In this document: positions 16,167 through 23,893 of the stretch, in pieces
Layout of the letters: every line of letters begins with the position of its first letter
How positions within the stretch are numbered: position 1 is the first letter of the stretch
Origin: Caproicibacterium sp. BJN0003
GTDB taxonomy: Bacteria > Bacillota > Clostridia > Oscillospirales > Acutalibacteraceae
Assembly (NCBI RefSeq): GCF_026314295.1
Contig: NZ_CP111108.1
Location: 868,001 to 932,000, forward strand
DNA: 64,000 nucleotides
Direction: 5' to 3'
Translations under genes and position numbers: made by a program
The notes under the pieces: generated by a model
Seen by the model: the letters and a program-made list of their open reading frames with translations, nothing else
What the model was told of the DNA's origin: nothing
Databases searched by the model: none

Positions 16167-17429
16167 TTACCGAGGTCGCTCTTTCTTTGGCAAGGCTATT
16201 GGTTCTGCTTTGAAGTGATAGAATTCGAGTGTTTCACCGTTTACATGACACTCGAAAGCATATTGTTTTAGCGGCAGTTCCTGGAGGCTTCCCACTTTTT
16301 GTGCAGTCAGTCTGTAGTTTTGTTTTCTATATTGTTCCTTTAAAGCAGTAAGATTATAGCCAACTTCACTGCCTTCCGGATATTTTTTCCTGAGCAGCTT
16401 GTGTGTCTCTGAATTAAGCGGATAACTGAGAAGACTCCCTAAAATGATTGCCTTGTCTGAAAAATAACGCTTTGCATCATACAAGAAGCAGTTTTTGTGA
16501 TAAAACTGGTGCTCATTTTCACCAAAAAAACTCACATGAATATCTACACAACCGGGGGCTAGGGGGTAATCTGTGTCAGCATCGGCGATATAAAGAATTT
16601 TTTGGTTCAGGTTGAGCAGGTCTATCAGTGATTTATACATTTCAAGCATTTCCGGATATTTGTCTACAATGATGCAGAGGCAATCGGAACTGAGTTTTCT
16701 CATATAGTTATAGAGAAAAAAATACCCGTTAATATTAGCTTCCAGAATTACCTTTCCTTGCGTATCTATTTTCTGCAATTTTTCAGAGATATAACCATAA
16801 CATTTTTCGAGATCCGTCATAAAAGTATTGCCCATATTGCGGTAAAGTCCGCGCCGTAGATCCGGTTGGTCGTGGGTCCCTGTATATAGTTTTCCTGTCT
16901 TAACAATTCCGTTTTCAATTTTTGCACAATACCCGCATTTGCAGGTGAGATCCCCAGAAAAAATGTTTTGGGTGTTCAAATCTGCATGGCTTACCTCCAG
17001 CTGCTGTCCGCAGCGGGGACAAACCAACAAAGGAAGAGCCGAAAGTGGAACCCCAGTTCTTTGAGGCTTTCCGTGAACATGACCAGTAAGCTCTAAAATT
17101 TCCTGGTCAATGCTGCTGATGGCTCCTTTTAAAAAAGTAATCTGCGACTGGAGTTCTTGCTTTTTGTTATTCATCATACGTAGACATTCATCAATCGTTT
17201 CAGGTTCAATCAAATTAGAAAGTCTGCATAACGAAATGTAATCTTGAATTTCTTTAAGATTGAATTGTTGTTGTTTCATTCGCAAAATTACCTGAAGATC
17301 ATGCAATTCGCGCTCCGTAAAGTTATATTGGGCGCGGTTGGTTTCTGGCAGAAGAATACCACGGTTCACATAATATCGAATGGTGTCGCGGGAAACTCCA
17401 GTACGCTTTGAAAGCTCACCGATTTTCAT
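16167..17429 (-). CDS. MerR-type regulator fused to a zinc ribbon and a methyltransferase-like domain
   Basis: The 420-residue protein has three parts. Residues 1-70 are a MerR winged helix (MKIGELSKRTGVSRDTIRYYVNRGIL), followed by a coiled-coil dimer helix to about 115. Residues 133-176 are a Trm112/RlmA-like zinc ribbon with C137, C140, C163, C165 and C168 and the NGIV end. Residues about 185-400 look like a Rossmann methyltransferase-like domain (VILEANINGYFFLYNYM as motif I region, CLCIIVDKYPEML as motif II), but the glycine-rich SAM loop is degenerate, so it may be a ligand sensor rather than an enzyme. It is divergent from an AGCS symporter gene whose promoter has a MerR-like 19-base spacer, which makes that its probable target. 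The ligand is unknown. Confidence 0.75.
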   Translation of the reverse strand: MKIGELSKRTGVSRDTIRYYVNRGILLPETNRAQYNFTERELHDLQVILRMKQQQFNLKEIQDYISLCRLSNLIEPETIDECLRMMNNKKQELQSQITFLKGAISSIDQEILELTGHVHGKPQRTGVPLSALPLLVCPRCGQQLEVSHADLNTQNIFSGDLTCKCGYCAKIENGIVKTGKLYTGTHDQPDLRRGLYRNMGNTFMTDLEKCYGYISEKLQKIDTQGKVILEANINGYFFLYNYMRKLSSDCLCIIVDKYPEMLEMYKSLIDLLNLNQKILYIADADTDYPLAPGCVDIHVSFFGENEHQFYHKNCFLYDAKRYFSDKAIILGSLLSYPLNSETHKLLRKKYPEGSEVGYNLTALKEQYRKQNYRLTAQKVGSLQELPLKQYAFECHVNGETLEFYHFKAEPIALPKKERPR

Positions 17430-17677
17430 TTTCAGACCTTCTTTATGACGATATATTTTAAATGATTGGTTTATCTGAGCAACCTATAATGGTAAAAAAT
17501 AATTGCCAATGAGATTGAAAAAGCTGTCGCCTTTCTTACTTGCTTTGTTTAAAATATCATATTTTTGTGCAAAAGTATAGATTCAACAAGCCTACGTCTT
17601 TTATTAAAAAAATATATAATTCCCCCAAAAAGTGAAGTGCACTCTGCCTTTTTTAATAGAGTATTCAAAATTACCCC

Positions 17678-17708
17678 TTGACATGAATTCAACTGTACCG
17701 ATTATGAT
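17678..17708 (+). promoter_or_regulatory. MerR-type promoter (19-base spacer) of the symporter/hydrolase operon
   Basis: TTGACA (17678-17683) and TATGAT (17703-17708) are good hexamers separated by 19 bases rather than 17, the spacing that MerR activators correct by distorting DNA. A divergent MerR gene lies just upstream. An ACCGAT...ATCGGT inverted repeat (about 17693-17702 and 17731-17740) and a palindrome AACGATCGTT (17716-17725) are close by and may be further binding sites. Confidence 0.55.
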
Positions 17709-17762
17709 AATTTTAAACGATCGTTAATCTATCGGTTCAATCACAAAAAGGAGGGTTATGTT

Positions 17763-19196
17763 ATGCAATCCGTTTTGGACGCCATTCTAGCATTTACAAA
17801 TTGGCTGTGGGGAATTCCCATGCTTTTGTGGATTGTTGGTGGAGGCCTATATTTGTCTTTCAGACTTGGATTTTTGCAGTTTACCAAGCTGGGTTTCATT
17901 TTGAAAAATACTATTTTTAAGGGCTTTGGCAAAAAAGCTGAAAATGGAAAATTTTCTAGCTGGCAGGCTGTTACCGGTGCTTTGGCGTCCACTTTAGGGG
18001 CCGGCAACATTATTGGTACCGCAATGGCAATTGCCTACGGCGGTCCCGGAGGCGTGTTTTGGTTATGGGTTTCCGGTTTAGTTTGCTGCTGTGTGAAGTA
18101 TTCCGAAACTACCGTTGCTATGAAGTACCGCCGCCTAAATAAAGACGGTCAGTGGGAAGGCGGTCCTCAGATTTATTTGACCGCTGGTACTGGCTGGAAA
18201 TGGATTAGCCCCCTTTATGCAGTGGTCTGCATCGTCTGCCTGTTTTTGGCGGCTTCTGCACAGATCGGCTCCAGTGTGGATAACATTGTCGGTATGGGAG
18301 CTCCACGTCTGCCTGTGACAATTATTATGACCCTTTTGGTAGCTGTCGTTGTTATTGGCGGCATGAAGAGCCTACTAAGCGTAACGGAACGTCTGGTTCC
18401 TGCAATGAGCGTTCTATACATTGTAGGTACCCTGATTGTAATTATTCTGAATATTCAGAATCTGCCTGCCGCATTTGCTTCCATCTTTCGTTATGCGTTT
18501 ACCGGTCGTGCTGCAGTGGGTGGTTTTGCTGGTGCTGCTGTTACTCAAAGCATTCGCTGGGGTGTTGCTCGTGGCTGCTATTCCAACGATTCCGGTACTG
18601 GTGTTACAACAATCACCCATGCAGTTGCTGATGTCAACCATCCCATCCAACAGAGTATGTGGGCGGTCTTTGAGGTCTTTTTTGATACGATCATTGTTTG
18701 TTCTTTGACCTGCTTTGTTATTTTGACTACCGGTGTGTGGCAACAGGGCAATGTGGCGCCCGCCATCATGACAGCTACTGCATTTAACAATACGATCGGA
18801 AATGTCGGGACCTTTATTGTTACGATTTCCGTAGTACTATTTACTTTTACCACCGCCTGCGCACAGATTGAATTCACTGAAGCTCAGTTTCGCAAGCTGG
18901 TTGGAGACAAACTGAGCGTTGGCTGTCGCTGGGGGATGCTGGCTCTGATCTTGGTCGGCGGCATGGTTGGAATTGATGCTTTGATTAACTATGTTGACTT
19001 CTTTGCCGGCATTTACACGATCATCAATTTGTTGGGCGTATATTTCTGCGTAAATCAAATTGTTAAGCTGACCAAAGAGTATTTTGCAGATCCCCAAAAA
19101 TGGGAAACCCAAAAATGGCCTAAATGGGTAGAAGAAGAGAAAGAATATGCCGATGCTCATGTCAAACAAATTGACGAAATCGCTTCAAAAGAGTAA
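17763..19196 (+). CDS. AGCS-family sodium:amino acid symporter (second copy)
   Basis: This 477-residue Na+-coupled symporter has about ten helices and the AGCS marks TGALASTLGAGNIIGTAMAIAYGG (about residues 64-87) and the RWGVARGCYSNDSGTGVTTITHA segment (about residues 262-284). That last motif differs from the first copy in the window (YSNEAGMGSAPNAAA), so it belongs to a different subgroup and may carry a different amino acid or derivative. AGGAGGG stands seven bases before the ATG. A gamma-glutamyl hydrolase gene follows 102 bases later on the same strand, and a MerR-like regulator is divergent; together they suggest uptake of a gamma-glutamyl amide or related compound. Confidence 0.92.
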   Translation: MQSVLDAILAFTNWLWGIPMLLWIVGGGLYLSFRLGFLQFTKLGFILKNTIFKGFGKKAENGKFSSWQAVTGALASTLGAGNIIGTAMAIAYGGPGGVFWLWVSGLVCCCVKYSETTVAMKYRRLNKDGQWEGGPQIYLTAGTGWKWISPLYAVVCIVCLFLAASAQIGSSVDNIVGMGAPRLPVTIIMTLLVAVVVIGGMKSLLSVTERLVPAMSVLYIVGTLIVIILNIQNLPAAFASIFRYAFTGRAAVGGFAGAAVTQSIRWGVARGCYSNDSGTGVTTITHAVADVNHPIQQSMWAVFEVFFDTIIVCSLTCFVILTTGVWQQGNVAPAIMTATAFNNTIGNVGTFIVTISVVLFTFTTACAQIEFTEAQFRKLVGDKLSVGCRWGMLALILVGGMVGIDALINYVDFFAGIYTIINLLGVYFCVNQIVKLTKEYFADPQKWETQKWPKWVEEEKEYADAHVKQIDEIASKE

Positions 19197-19298
19197 TTTA
19201 TAAAGCAATCCATCATGGAGACGACAAAAAATTGTAAAAAATAAGATTCAAAAAAAACTTCCAAATTTGATTTAGGTAAGAAAAGGAGAACTCCATTT

Positions 19299-20036
19299 AT
19301 GAAACCACTGATTGGTATTACATGCAATTATGACTATCATGACGATGTGGGCAGAGTATCCAAAATGGGAATTGATGGTCAGGACTGGAACTTTATTGCC
19401 GGAGATTATATTAATGCAATTGAAAAAGTCGGCGGGTGTCCTGTAGTAATTCCGCTTTGCTCAAATTTTGAGGACCTAAAGGACATATTGGACCGGATGG
19501 ATGGCATCATGATTTCCGGTGGTCATGATGTAGGCCCTGAAAATTACGGTGAGCGTGCAAGAGGCTGTGGCGCTATCATGCCCATGCGAGATGCGCAGGA
19601 TCTTGCTATAACACGATATATCGTGGAAAATACGGAGAAACCGCTTTTGGGAATCTGCCGCGGTATTCAGATCTTGAATGTTGCAATGGGAGGGACTCTC
19701 TATCAAGACTTAGAGAAAGATGGCAGCTTTGGACACCATTTTGGCGATATTTATCCCCGCAACTATGCTTGGCACTCGGTTACTCTGACGAAAGGCTCCA
19801 TATTAGAAAGCATTTATGGGAAAAAAGTAATTGATGTGAATTCTTTTCACCATCAGGCGGTTTTTAAACCTGGGAAAAATATTTCCGTTACCGCTGTTTC
19901 TTCCGATGGCGTTTCCGAGGGAATCGAAATTGCCGAGAAAAAGTTTGTTGTTGCGGTACAATGGCATCCCGAAATGATGTACGATTCGGAAGAACAACTC
20001 AAAATTTTTCGCGCTTTTGTGGATAACTGTAAGTAG
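19299..20036 (+). CDS. Peptidase C26 / gamma-glutamyl-gamma-aminobutyrate hydrolase family protein
   Basis: The 245-residue protein is a class I glutamine-amidotransferase-like hydrolase of the PuuD type. The nucleophile is C120 in LLGICRGIQILN, with H223 and E225 in VQWHPEM completing the triad, and the N-terminal PLIGITCNYDYHDD is typical of the family. It would release glutamate from a gamma-glutamyl amide in the cytosol. It lies downstream of the AGCS symporter and probably in the same operon (GGAGA precedes the ATG). The rest of a putrescine pathway (PuuA/B/C) is absent here, so its natural substrate is open; gamma-glutamyl peptides or amides are likely. Confidence 0.88.
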   Translation: MKPLIGITCNYDYHDDVGRVSKMGIDGQDWNFIAGDYINAIEKVGGCPVVIPLCSNFEDLKDILDRMDGIMISGGHDVGPENYGERARGCGAIMPMRDAQDLAITRYIVENTEKPLLGICRGIQILNVAMGGTLYQDLEKDGSFGHHFGDIYPRNYAWHSVTLTKGSILESIYGKKVIDVNSFHHQAVFKPGKNISVTAVSSDGVSEGIEIAEKKFVVAVQWHPEMMYDSEEQLKIFRAFVDNCK

Positions 20037-20099
20037 TTTTTAAATATTTTCTATTGACTAAGCAATAGAATTTAAAAATGTTGGTGGCTAGATAAAATG

Positions 20100-20146
20100 C
20101 CCCCAGATAGGATAGTGGAATAAAAACACACGATTCTGTCTGGGGG
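20100..20146. repeat. Unassigned 14-bp inverted repeat
   Basis: CCCCCAGATAGGAT (20100-20113) pairs with ATTCTGTCTGGGGG (20133-20146) using two G-T wobbles around a 19-base loop. It lies in the gap between the C26 hydrolase and the convergent ABC cluster. The T-runs on either side are weak, so it may be a poor bidirectional terminator or a leftover of a mobile element. Confidence 0.5.
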
Positions 20147-20198
20147 TAGGTTTATGTCTTAAATTTACAATGTGGATGCAGTCGATAGAAAGATAATT

Positions 20199-20768
20199 TT
20201 AGTATGTGATTTGCAGTGGAATTATTTTTTTCGTCGGATAAAGCCCTAGTACCAAATCATAAGAGCGACTTTCTGCATGGGCCCATGAAGTGTCGGTCAT
20301 CTGTACATGGTTAATCGAAAATGGCAGAACGACAGTTTTGCTTTCTCCGGATTTCATTGGAGCGCTCAATGATATTCCAGGTTTATTGACGTTTGAAATC
20401 AACTGTGCTGCGACTCCGTTATTCCATGCGCCAGATTCTGCCTCCGTCAAATAGACTCGTCCCTGTGCTGTTTCTGTGCTGCTGTTTTTTAGCTCCATTG
20501 TGATTAATAACACCTTGGTTTCTCTTCCGGGAGCCGGCGCAGTCGTTATAATTTGGTTTTCCATCATGAAATCTTGATTTTTGATCTGTGCCTGTGTGAC
20601 TTTTACCTCAATTCCATCATAATCAGCCCATTCGTTCATGGAAAATGTTTGTACCTGCGGCTGAGGGTATTTCTGATTCAGCGTAAAAACACGCATAACA
20701 TATCCAATCAGCAACACGCCGCCGAGAACGATTCCCAGAATTTTTAAACCCTTATGTTTCTTCTTCAT
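20199..20768 (-). CDS. DUF5028-like membrane-anchored protein of the ABC cluster
   Basis: The 189-residue product has a basic N-terminus, one membrane segment (LKILGIVLGGVLLIGYVMRVF) and an extracellular domain of the DUF5028/DUF4352 immunoglobulin-like kind, recognised by NQKYPQPQVQTFSMNEW right after the helix, TKVLLITMELKNSSTE in the middle and LPFSI near the end. Such proteins accompany ABC exporters of the bacitracin or lantibiotic type in Firmicutes. I start at the ATG at 20768 (after GAGAGG), which overlaps the ATPase gene by 17 bases; an upstream in-frame start would overlap it more. It is the last gene of a six-gene operon and a distant paralogue of the first. Confidence 0.6.
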   Translation of the reverse strand: MKKKHKGLKILGIVLGGVLLIGYVMRVFTLNQKYPQPQVQTFSMNEWADYDGIEVKVTQAQIKNQDFMMENQIITTAPAPGRETKVLLITMELKNSSTETAQGRVYLTEAESGAWNNGVAAQLISNVNKPGISLSAPMKSGESKTVVLPFSINHVQMTDTSWAHAESRSYDLVLGLYPTKKIIPLQITY

Positions 20769-21435
20769 TTGTTTTAGACCTCTCTGATTCTTTAAGTGGA
20801 GAATAAGTCCGAATCTGTTTTCCATCCTGAATCACGAAAATTTCATCGCAGATCTGCTCTAAATCCTCGTGGTCATGGCAGGAAAGCAGAATTAAAGCCC
20901 CTTGCTTTTTCTTTTCGAGCAGAATGTCTTTTACGACTGCAATGCTTTTTTCGTCCAGCGCGTTAAATGGTTCGTCGAGAAGGATCAAGTCTGGATTTTC
21001 CATGAGAGCCGCTGCAATTCCGAGTTTTTGTTTCATTCCCAATGAATATTTTCGGTATTTTTTGCGGTCATCCGCCGCAAGCCCAAGACGCTCCATGCTT
21101 GATGCTATTTGGGCGTCATCAATGGTTGGATTAATGGAAGCCAGCAGCTTTAGATTTTGAAATCCGGAATAGCTGCCGATAAATCCGGGATTTTCAATCA
21201 ATGCTCCAATGCTCTGCGGAAAAGAAATGTCTTGGTTGAGTTTCTTTTCATCAATCCAAATTTCCCCTTCTGTGGGGTAAACCAGTCCGCAGATGCAGCG
21301 CATCAGCATGGTCTTTCCAGAACCATTTCTGCCTTGCAGCCCATAAATCTTTCCGCTTTCCATTACAAGCGAGATCTGATCCAAAATTGTCGCTTTTCGA
21401 ATTACCTTTGATAAATTATGTATTTCAATTTTCAT
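20752..21435 (-). CDS. ABC transporter ATP-binding protein of the DUF5028 cluster
   Basis: The 227-residue ATPase has Walker A GRNGSGKT (about residues 35-42), the signature YSLGMKQKLG, Walker B DLILLDEPFNALD and the H-loop SCHDHEDLEQICDEI. It is of the BcrA/NatA short type that pairs with ABC-2 permeases for export of peptides or drugs. The start is the ATG at 21435 after AGGAGTG; it overlaps the upstream permease gene by 11 bases. It is the only ATPase for three membrane proteins in the operon, so the pump probably contains two or three different permease subunits. Confidence 0.88.
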   Translation of the reverse strand: MKIEIHNLSKVIRKATILDQISLVMESGKIYGLQGRNGSGKTMLMRCICGLVYPTEGEIWIDEKKLNQDISFPQSIGALIENPGFIGSYSGFQNLKLLASINPTIDDAQIASSMERLGLAADDRKKYRKYSLGMKQKLGIAAALMENPDLILLDEPFNALDEKSIAVVKDILLEKKKQGALILLSCHDHEDLEQICDEIFVIQDGKQIRTYSPLKESERSKTNEEET

Positions 21436-22297
21436 AAATTTCACTCCTGGATAAAAAGTCCATCCTGCAAAAGCGGATTTTTCCACAGAAAAAACTGAGA
21501 AGTAAAAGTCCGATACTCACAAGATAGCCTGTCTGTAAAGAGACACCGTCTTCTAAAACCAGATCCGACCGCAGCAGCATAAAATAATTTCCGATCAGAA
21601 ACGGATTGCAGAAATAAGCGGAGATAACCAGCAGACAGATAACGGCAAGCAGGCTGAAAACCGGAGAAATCCACAGCGACAGGCTCAACTGCAAAAAAGC
21701 CAGCGCGATCGATACCAATATCGGTAGAAAAAATGTTGCTTGCAGCAAGGTCCATTTTTCGAATATTTGGGTTGGAATTTGCGATAGAGTCTGATTCAGC
21801 TGTGGGGTAAACTCCATCGAACTGTTTCCATTCACAGCGGAAAAACAAAATGCAGTCAGAAATAGCAGAGCATATACGCAAAGAACATGGAAAACGCACC
21901 ATAGGCATTTTCCACTCCACCAGGCACTGCGCTTTTTTGATTGCAGCAGTGTCAAAAGTCCGATTCCTTCTAAATCACAGCAGGCATATTTTCCGATTGT
22001 AAACGTCAAAAATAAATTGAACAGTAAAAACGGAATCGGAAGATCGAACCTCTCATGACGATCAGTAAAAGAGACTTTCTTAATTCCTTTGAAAAAATCC
22101 AGAATATAGTCCCAGCAGCTGGGACAAGCATTTACCACACCATGAGAGGATAAAGTCTGCCAATGCGTCAAAAAGAAGGAATGAATCAAAATAAAAAGAA
22201 GAATAAAGCCAACATATTGGAGCCAATTGTTGCGGGTGCCATGGTAAATATCATAACGCAGCTGATGAAGGACGGTCCCTTGATTTCCTTTATGCAT
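21425..22297 (-). CDS. ABC-2-like membrane subunit (third permease of the cluster)
   Basis: This 290-residue protein has about six hydrophobic helices (first near residues 27-45, last pair near 235-275) and no ATPase motifs. It begins with an ATG overlapping the previous gene's stop (ATGCATAA) and ends inside the ATPase gene, so it is translationally coupled on both sides. The sequence is not one I can assign beyond ABC-2-like. An extracellular stretch with NACPSCWDYI carries two cysteines two residues apart. It probably forms part of an export or immunity complex. Confidence 0.55.
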   Translation of the reverse strand: MHKGNQGTVLHQLRYDIYHGTRNNWLQYVGFILLFILIHSFFLTHWQTLSSHGVVNACPSCWDYILDFFKGIKKVSFTDRHERFDLPIPFLLFNLFLTFTIGKYACCDLEGIGLLTLLQSKKRSAWWSGKCLWCVFHVLCVYALLFLTAFCFSAVNGNSSMEFTPQLNQTLSQIPTQIFEKWTLLQATFFLPILVSIALAFLQLSLSLWISPVFSLLAVICLLVISAYFCNPFLIGNYFMLLRSDLVLEDGVSLQTGYLVSIGLLLLSFFCGKIRFCRMDFLSRSEIYEN

Positions 22298-23090
22298 TCC
22301 AAAAGTCCTTTCTTCTCGCTTGCTTTTTCCCGATCATCCACAGGACAAAAATTAAACCGATACAGCCGAAAATCCCCACTGCAAAAATGGAGGGCTCTAA
22401 AAAACTTCGGTACCAAAGATAAAGCCTTCCGCTTAAAAGTTTAAAAGGAGAGGCCATATTCCAGCCGGTTATCAAAATCAAATAAAGCCACCCTGCAATC
22501 TCTTTTCCGCTGATCCATTGAATGAATAGCGCACAAAGTGGAATGGCAGCGAACAGCAAAAAAGAGCACAGCCAAAATAACAGCACAATTTCCCAGATAG
22601 AATAGTTCCCCACCGTTGCTTGTGTAGTTAGGAAAAAGATACTTCTCTGCTTATTCCAATTTAAAATCTGATTGGAAAAGAAGGTCCCGAGAAATGCAGT
22701 CCAGGCGGTCAAATAAGTGGAACAGTAAAATGCTGTTTTTATGAGAATGATCACCTGTAGATTCCAAACAGTTTCCCGCTTTTTAAGCCGTAAGATCATC
22801 TGACTCGAAAAAATTCGTTCCGATAAAAAGCAGGTCATAAAAAACACAAATGGAATGAAAAAAAGTCCTAGAACAGATGCTATACAAACGCTGCAAAAGC
22901 AGTCCGCATAGCATAGAAAATAGCCTTCCTTTTGGTAGGAAGCATATTCTGAAGAGAGGAAAAGAAAGAGGAAAAAGGGGAGGGCGGCTGCATAAGTGAG
23001 ATAAAAATATTTTTCTTTCAAGATCAGTTTTCGACTGTTATTTATATGTTTAATAGGTTTCCTGCCTCCCTCCAATCCAGAATCTCCCAA
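22290..23090 (-). CDS. ABC-2-like membrane subunit (second permease of the cluster)
   Basis: The 266-residue frame encodes about six hydrophobic helices. Its start is unclear: there is no ATG near the beginning. A TTG at 23090 lies inside the upstream gene, and the best ribosome binding site (GGAGGGAGG at about 23065-23073) would instead serve a rare ATT start at 23054 or a TTG nearer by. Weak initiation could set the ratio of the subunits. It overlaps the next gene by eight bases. No specific family recognised; the role follows from its place among permease genes and an ATPase. Confidence 0.5.
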   Translation of the reverse strand: MGDSGLEGGRKPIKHINNSRKLILKEKYFYLTYAAALPFFLFLFLSSEYASYQKEGYFLCYADCFCSVCIASVLGLFFIPFVFFMTCFLSERIFSSQMILRLKKRETVWNLQVIILIKTAFYCSTYLTAWTAFLGTFFSNQILNWNKQRSIFFLTTQATVGNYSIWEIVLLFWLCSFLLFAAIPLCALFIQWISGKEIAGWLYLILITGWNMASPFKLLSGRLYLWYRSFLEPSIFAVGIFGCIGLIFVLWMIGKKQARRKDFWNA

Positions 23091-23877
23091 GGCCTAATCC
23101 TGCCAGAGCGGCGCCTTCTCCGAGAATAATCGAAAAAGAATTTCCACTACCAAATCCGGGATTTAAAAAGTCTACTGGTGCAAAAGCGTGTGCATGCAAA
23201 AGCTTTGCAGTAGAATAAATAAAAAGATAAAGAAACAGCGGGAAAAGAATCACGATAAAGCGATAATCAGCAGCCTGACTGATCCCCAGTGCGATCAGAG
23301 CGAAAATTCCCGCAAATATAAAATCAATGAGCAGATAAGCAAAGACATAAGCCCACGGACTGGAATAATATAATTCCGACCACATGCTTCTTGCCGCGAT
23401 ACTGCCATAAGGTGCGGTTGGTTCAGGTTTTAGCGCCGGTAGAAACAGCGCTGCAAGCGCGAGGTTTAAAAGAAGCGGAATTACAACGGCCGTGCCTCCC
23501 GAAAGAAAAGCTGCGGCTGCTTTGGCGGTTAAATAATTTTTCTTTTTTGTTCGAATATAGACGTTTTTTAGATATCCGCTTTTTCGGTCGGTAAAATAGC
23601 TGTCTCCAAATGGAAGAACCGCCAGAACCGGGAGCAAAAGATAGAAAAGAAGACTTTCGATATCAAATACATTTCCGCCCAGCCATGAGGAGAAAAGCCA
23701 CCCCGGATATAAACGTGGAGAGTCCATCTTTGTCAAATACAAATCAATGTTCATTGAAGTCGGAATGACATGAAAGATAATCTGCAGCAAACTTAAAATA
23801 CTTCCAATTAAAATGGAAATATAAAACATTCGGCCGTGAAACGCTCTGCCGATTTCTAATTTGATAAGTTGTTTCAT
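23050..23877 (-). CDS. ABC-2 family transporter permease (first permease of the cluster)
   Basis: The 275-residue protein has the ABC-2 layout: a short cytosolic N-terminus (MKQLIKLEIGRAFHGR), a first helix, a large extracellular loop of about 45 residues with YLTKMDSPRLYPGWLFSSWLGGN, and five more helices including LPVLAVLPFGDSYFTDRKSGYLKNVYIRTKKK, the conserved coupling segment of this family (about residues 80-112). It lies 16 bases after the anchored DUF5028-like gene and overlaps the next permease frame. With the ATPase downstream it should form an exporter or a self-protection pump. Confidence 0.72.
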   Translation of the reverse strand: MKQLIKLEIGRAFHGRMFYISILIGSILSLLQIIFHVIPTSMNIDLYLTKMDSPRLYPGWLFSSWLGGNVFDIESLLFYLLLPVLAVLPFGDSYFTDRKSGYLKNVYIRTKKKNYLTAKAAAAFLSGGTAVVIPLLLNLALAALFLPALKPEPTAPYGSIAARSMWSELYYSSPWAYVFAYLLIDFIFAGIFALIALGISQAADYRFIVILFPLFLYLFIYSTAKLLHAHAFAPVDFLNPGFGSGNSFSIILGEGAALAGLGLGRFWIGGRQETY

Positions 23878-23893
23878 ATAAAATCCCCTTTGG

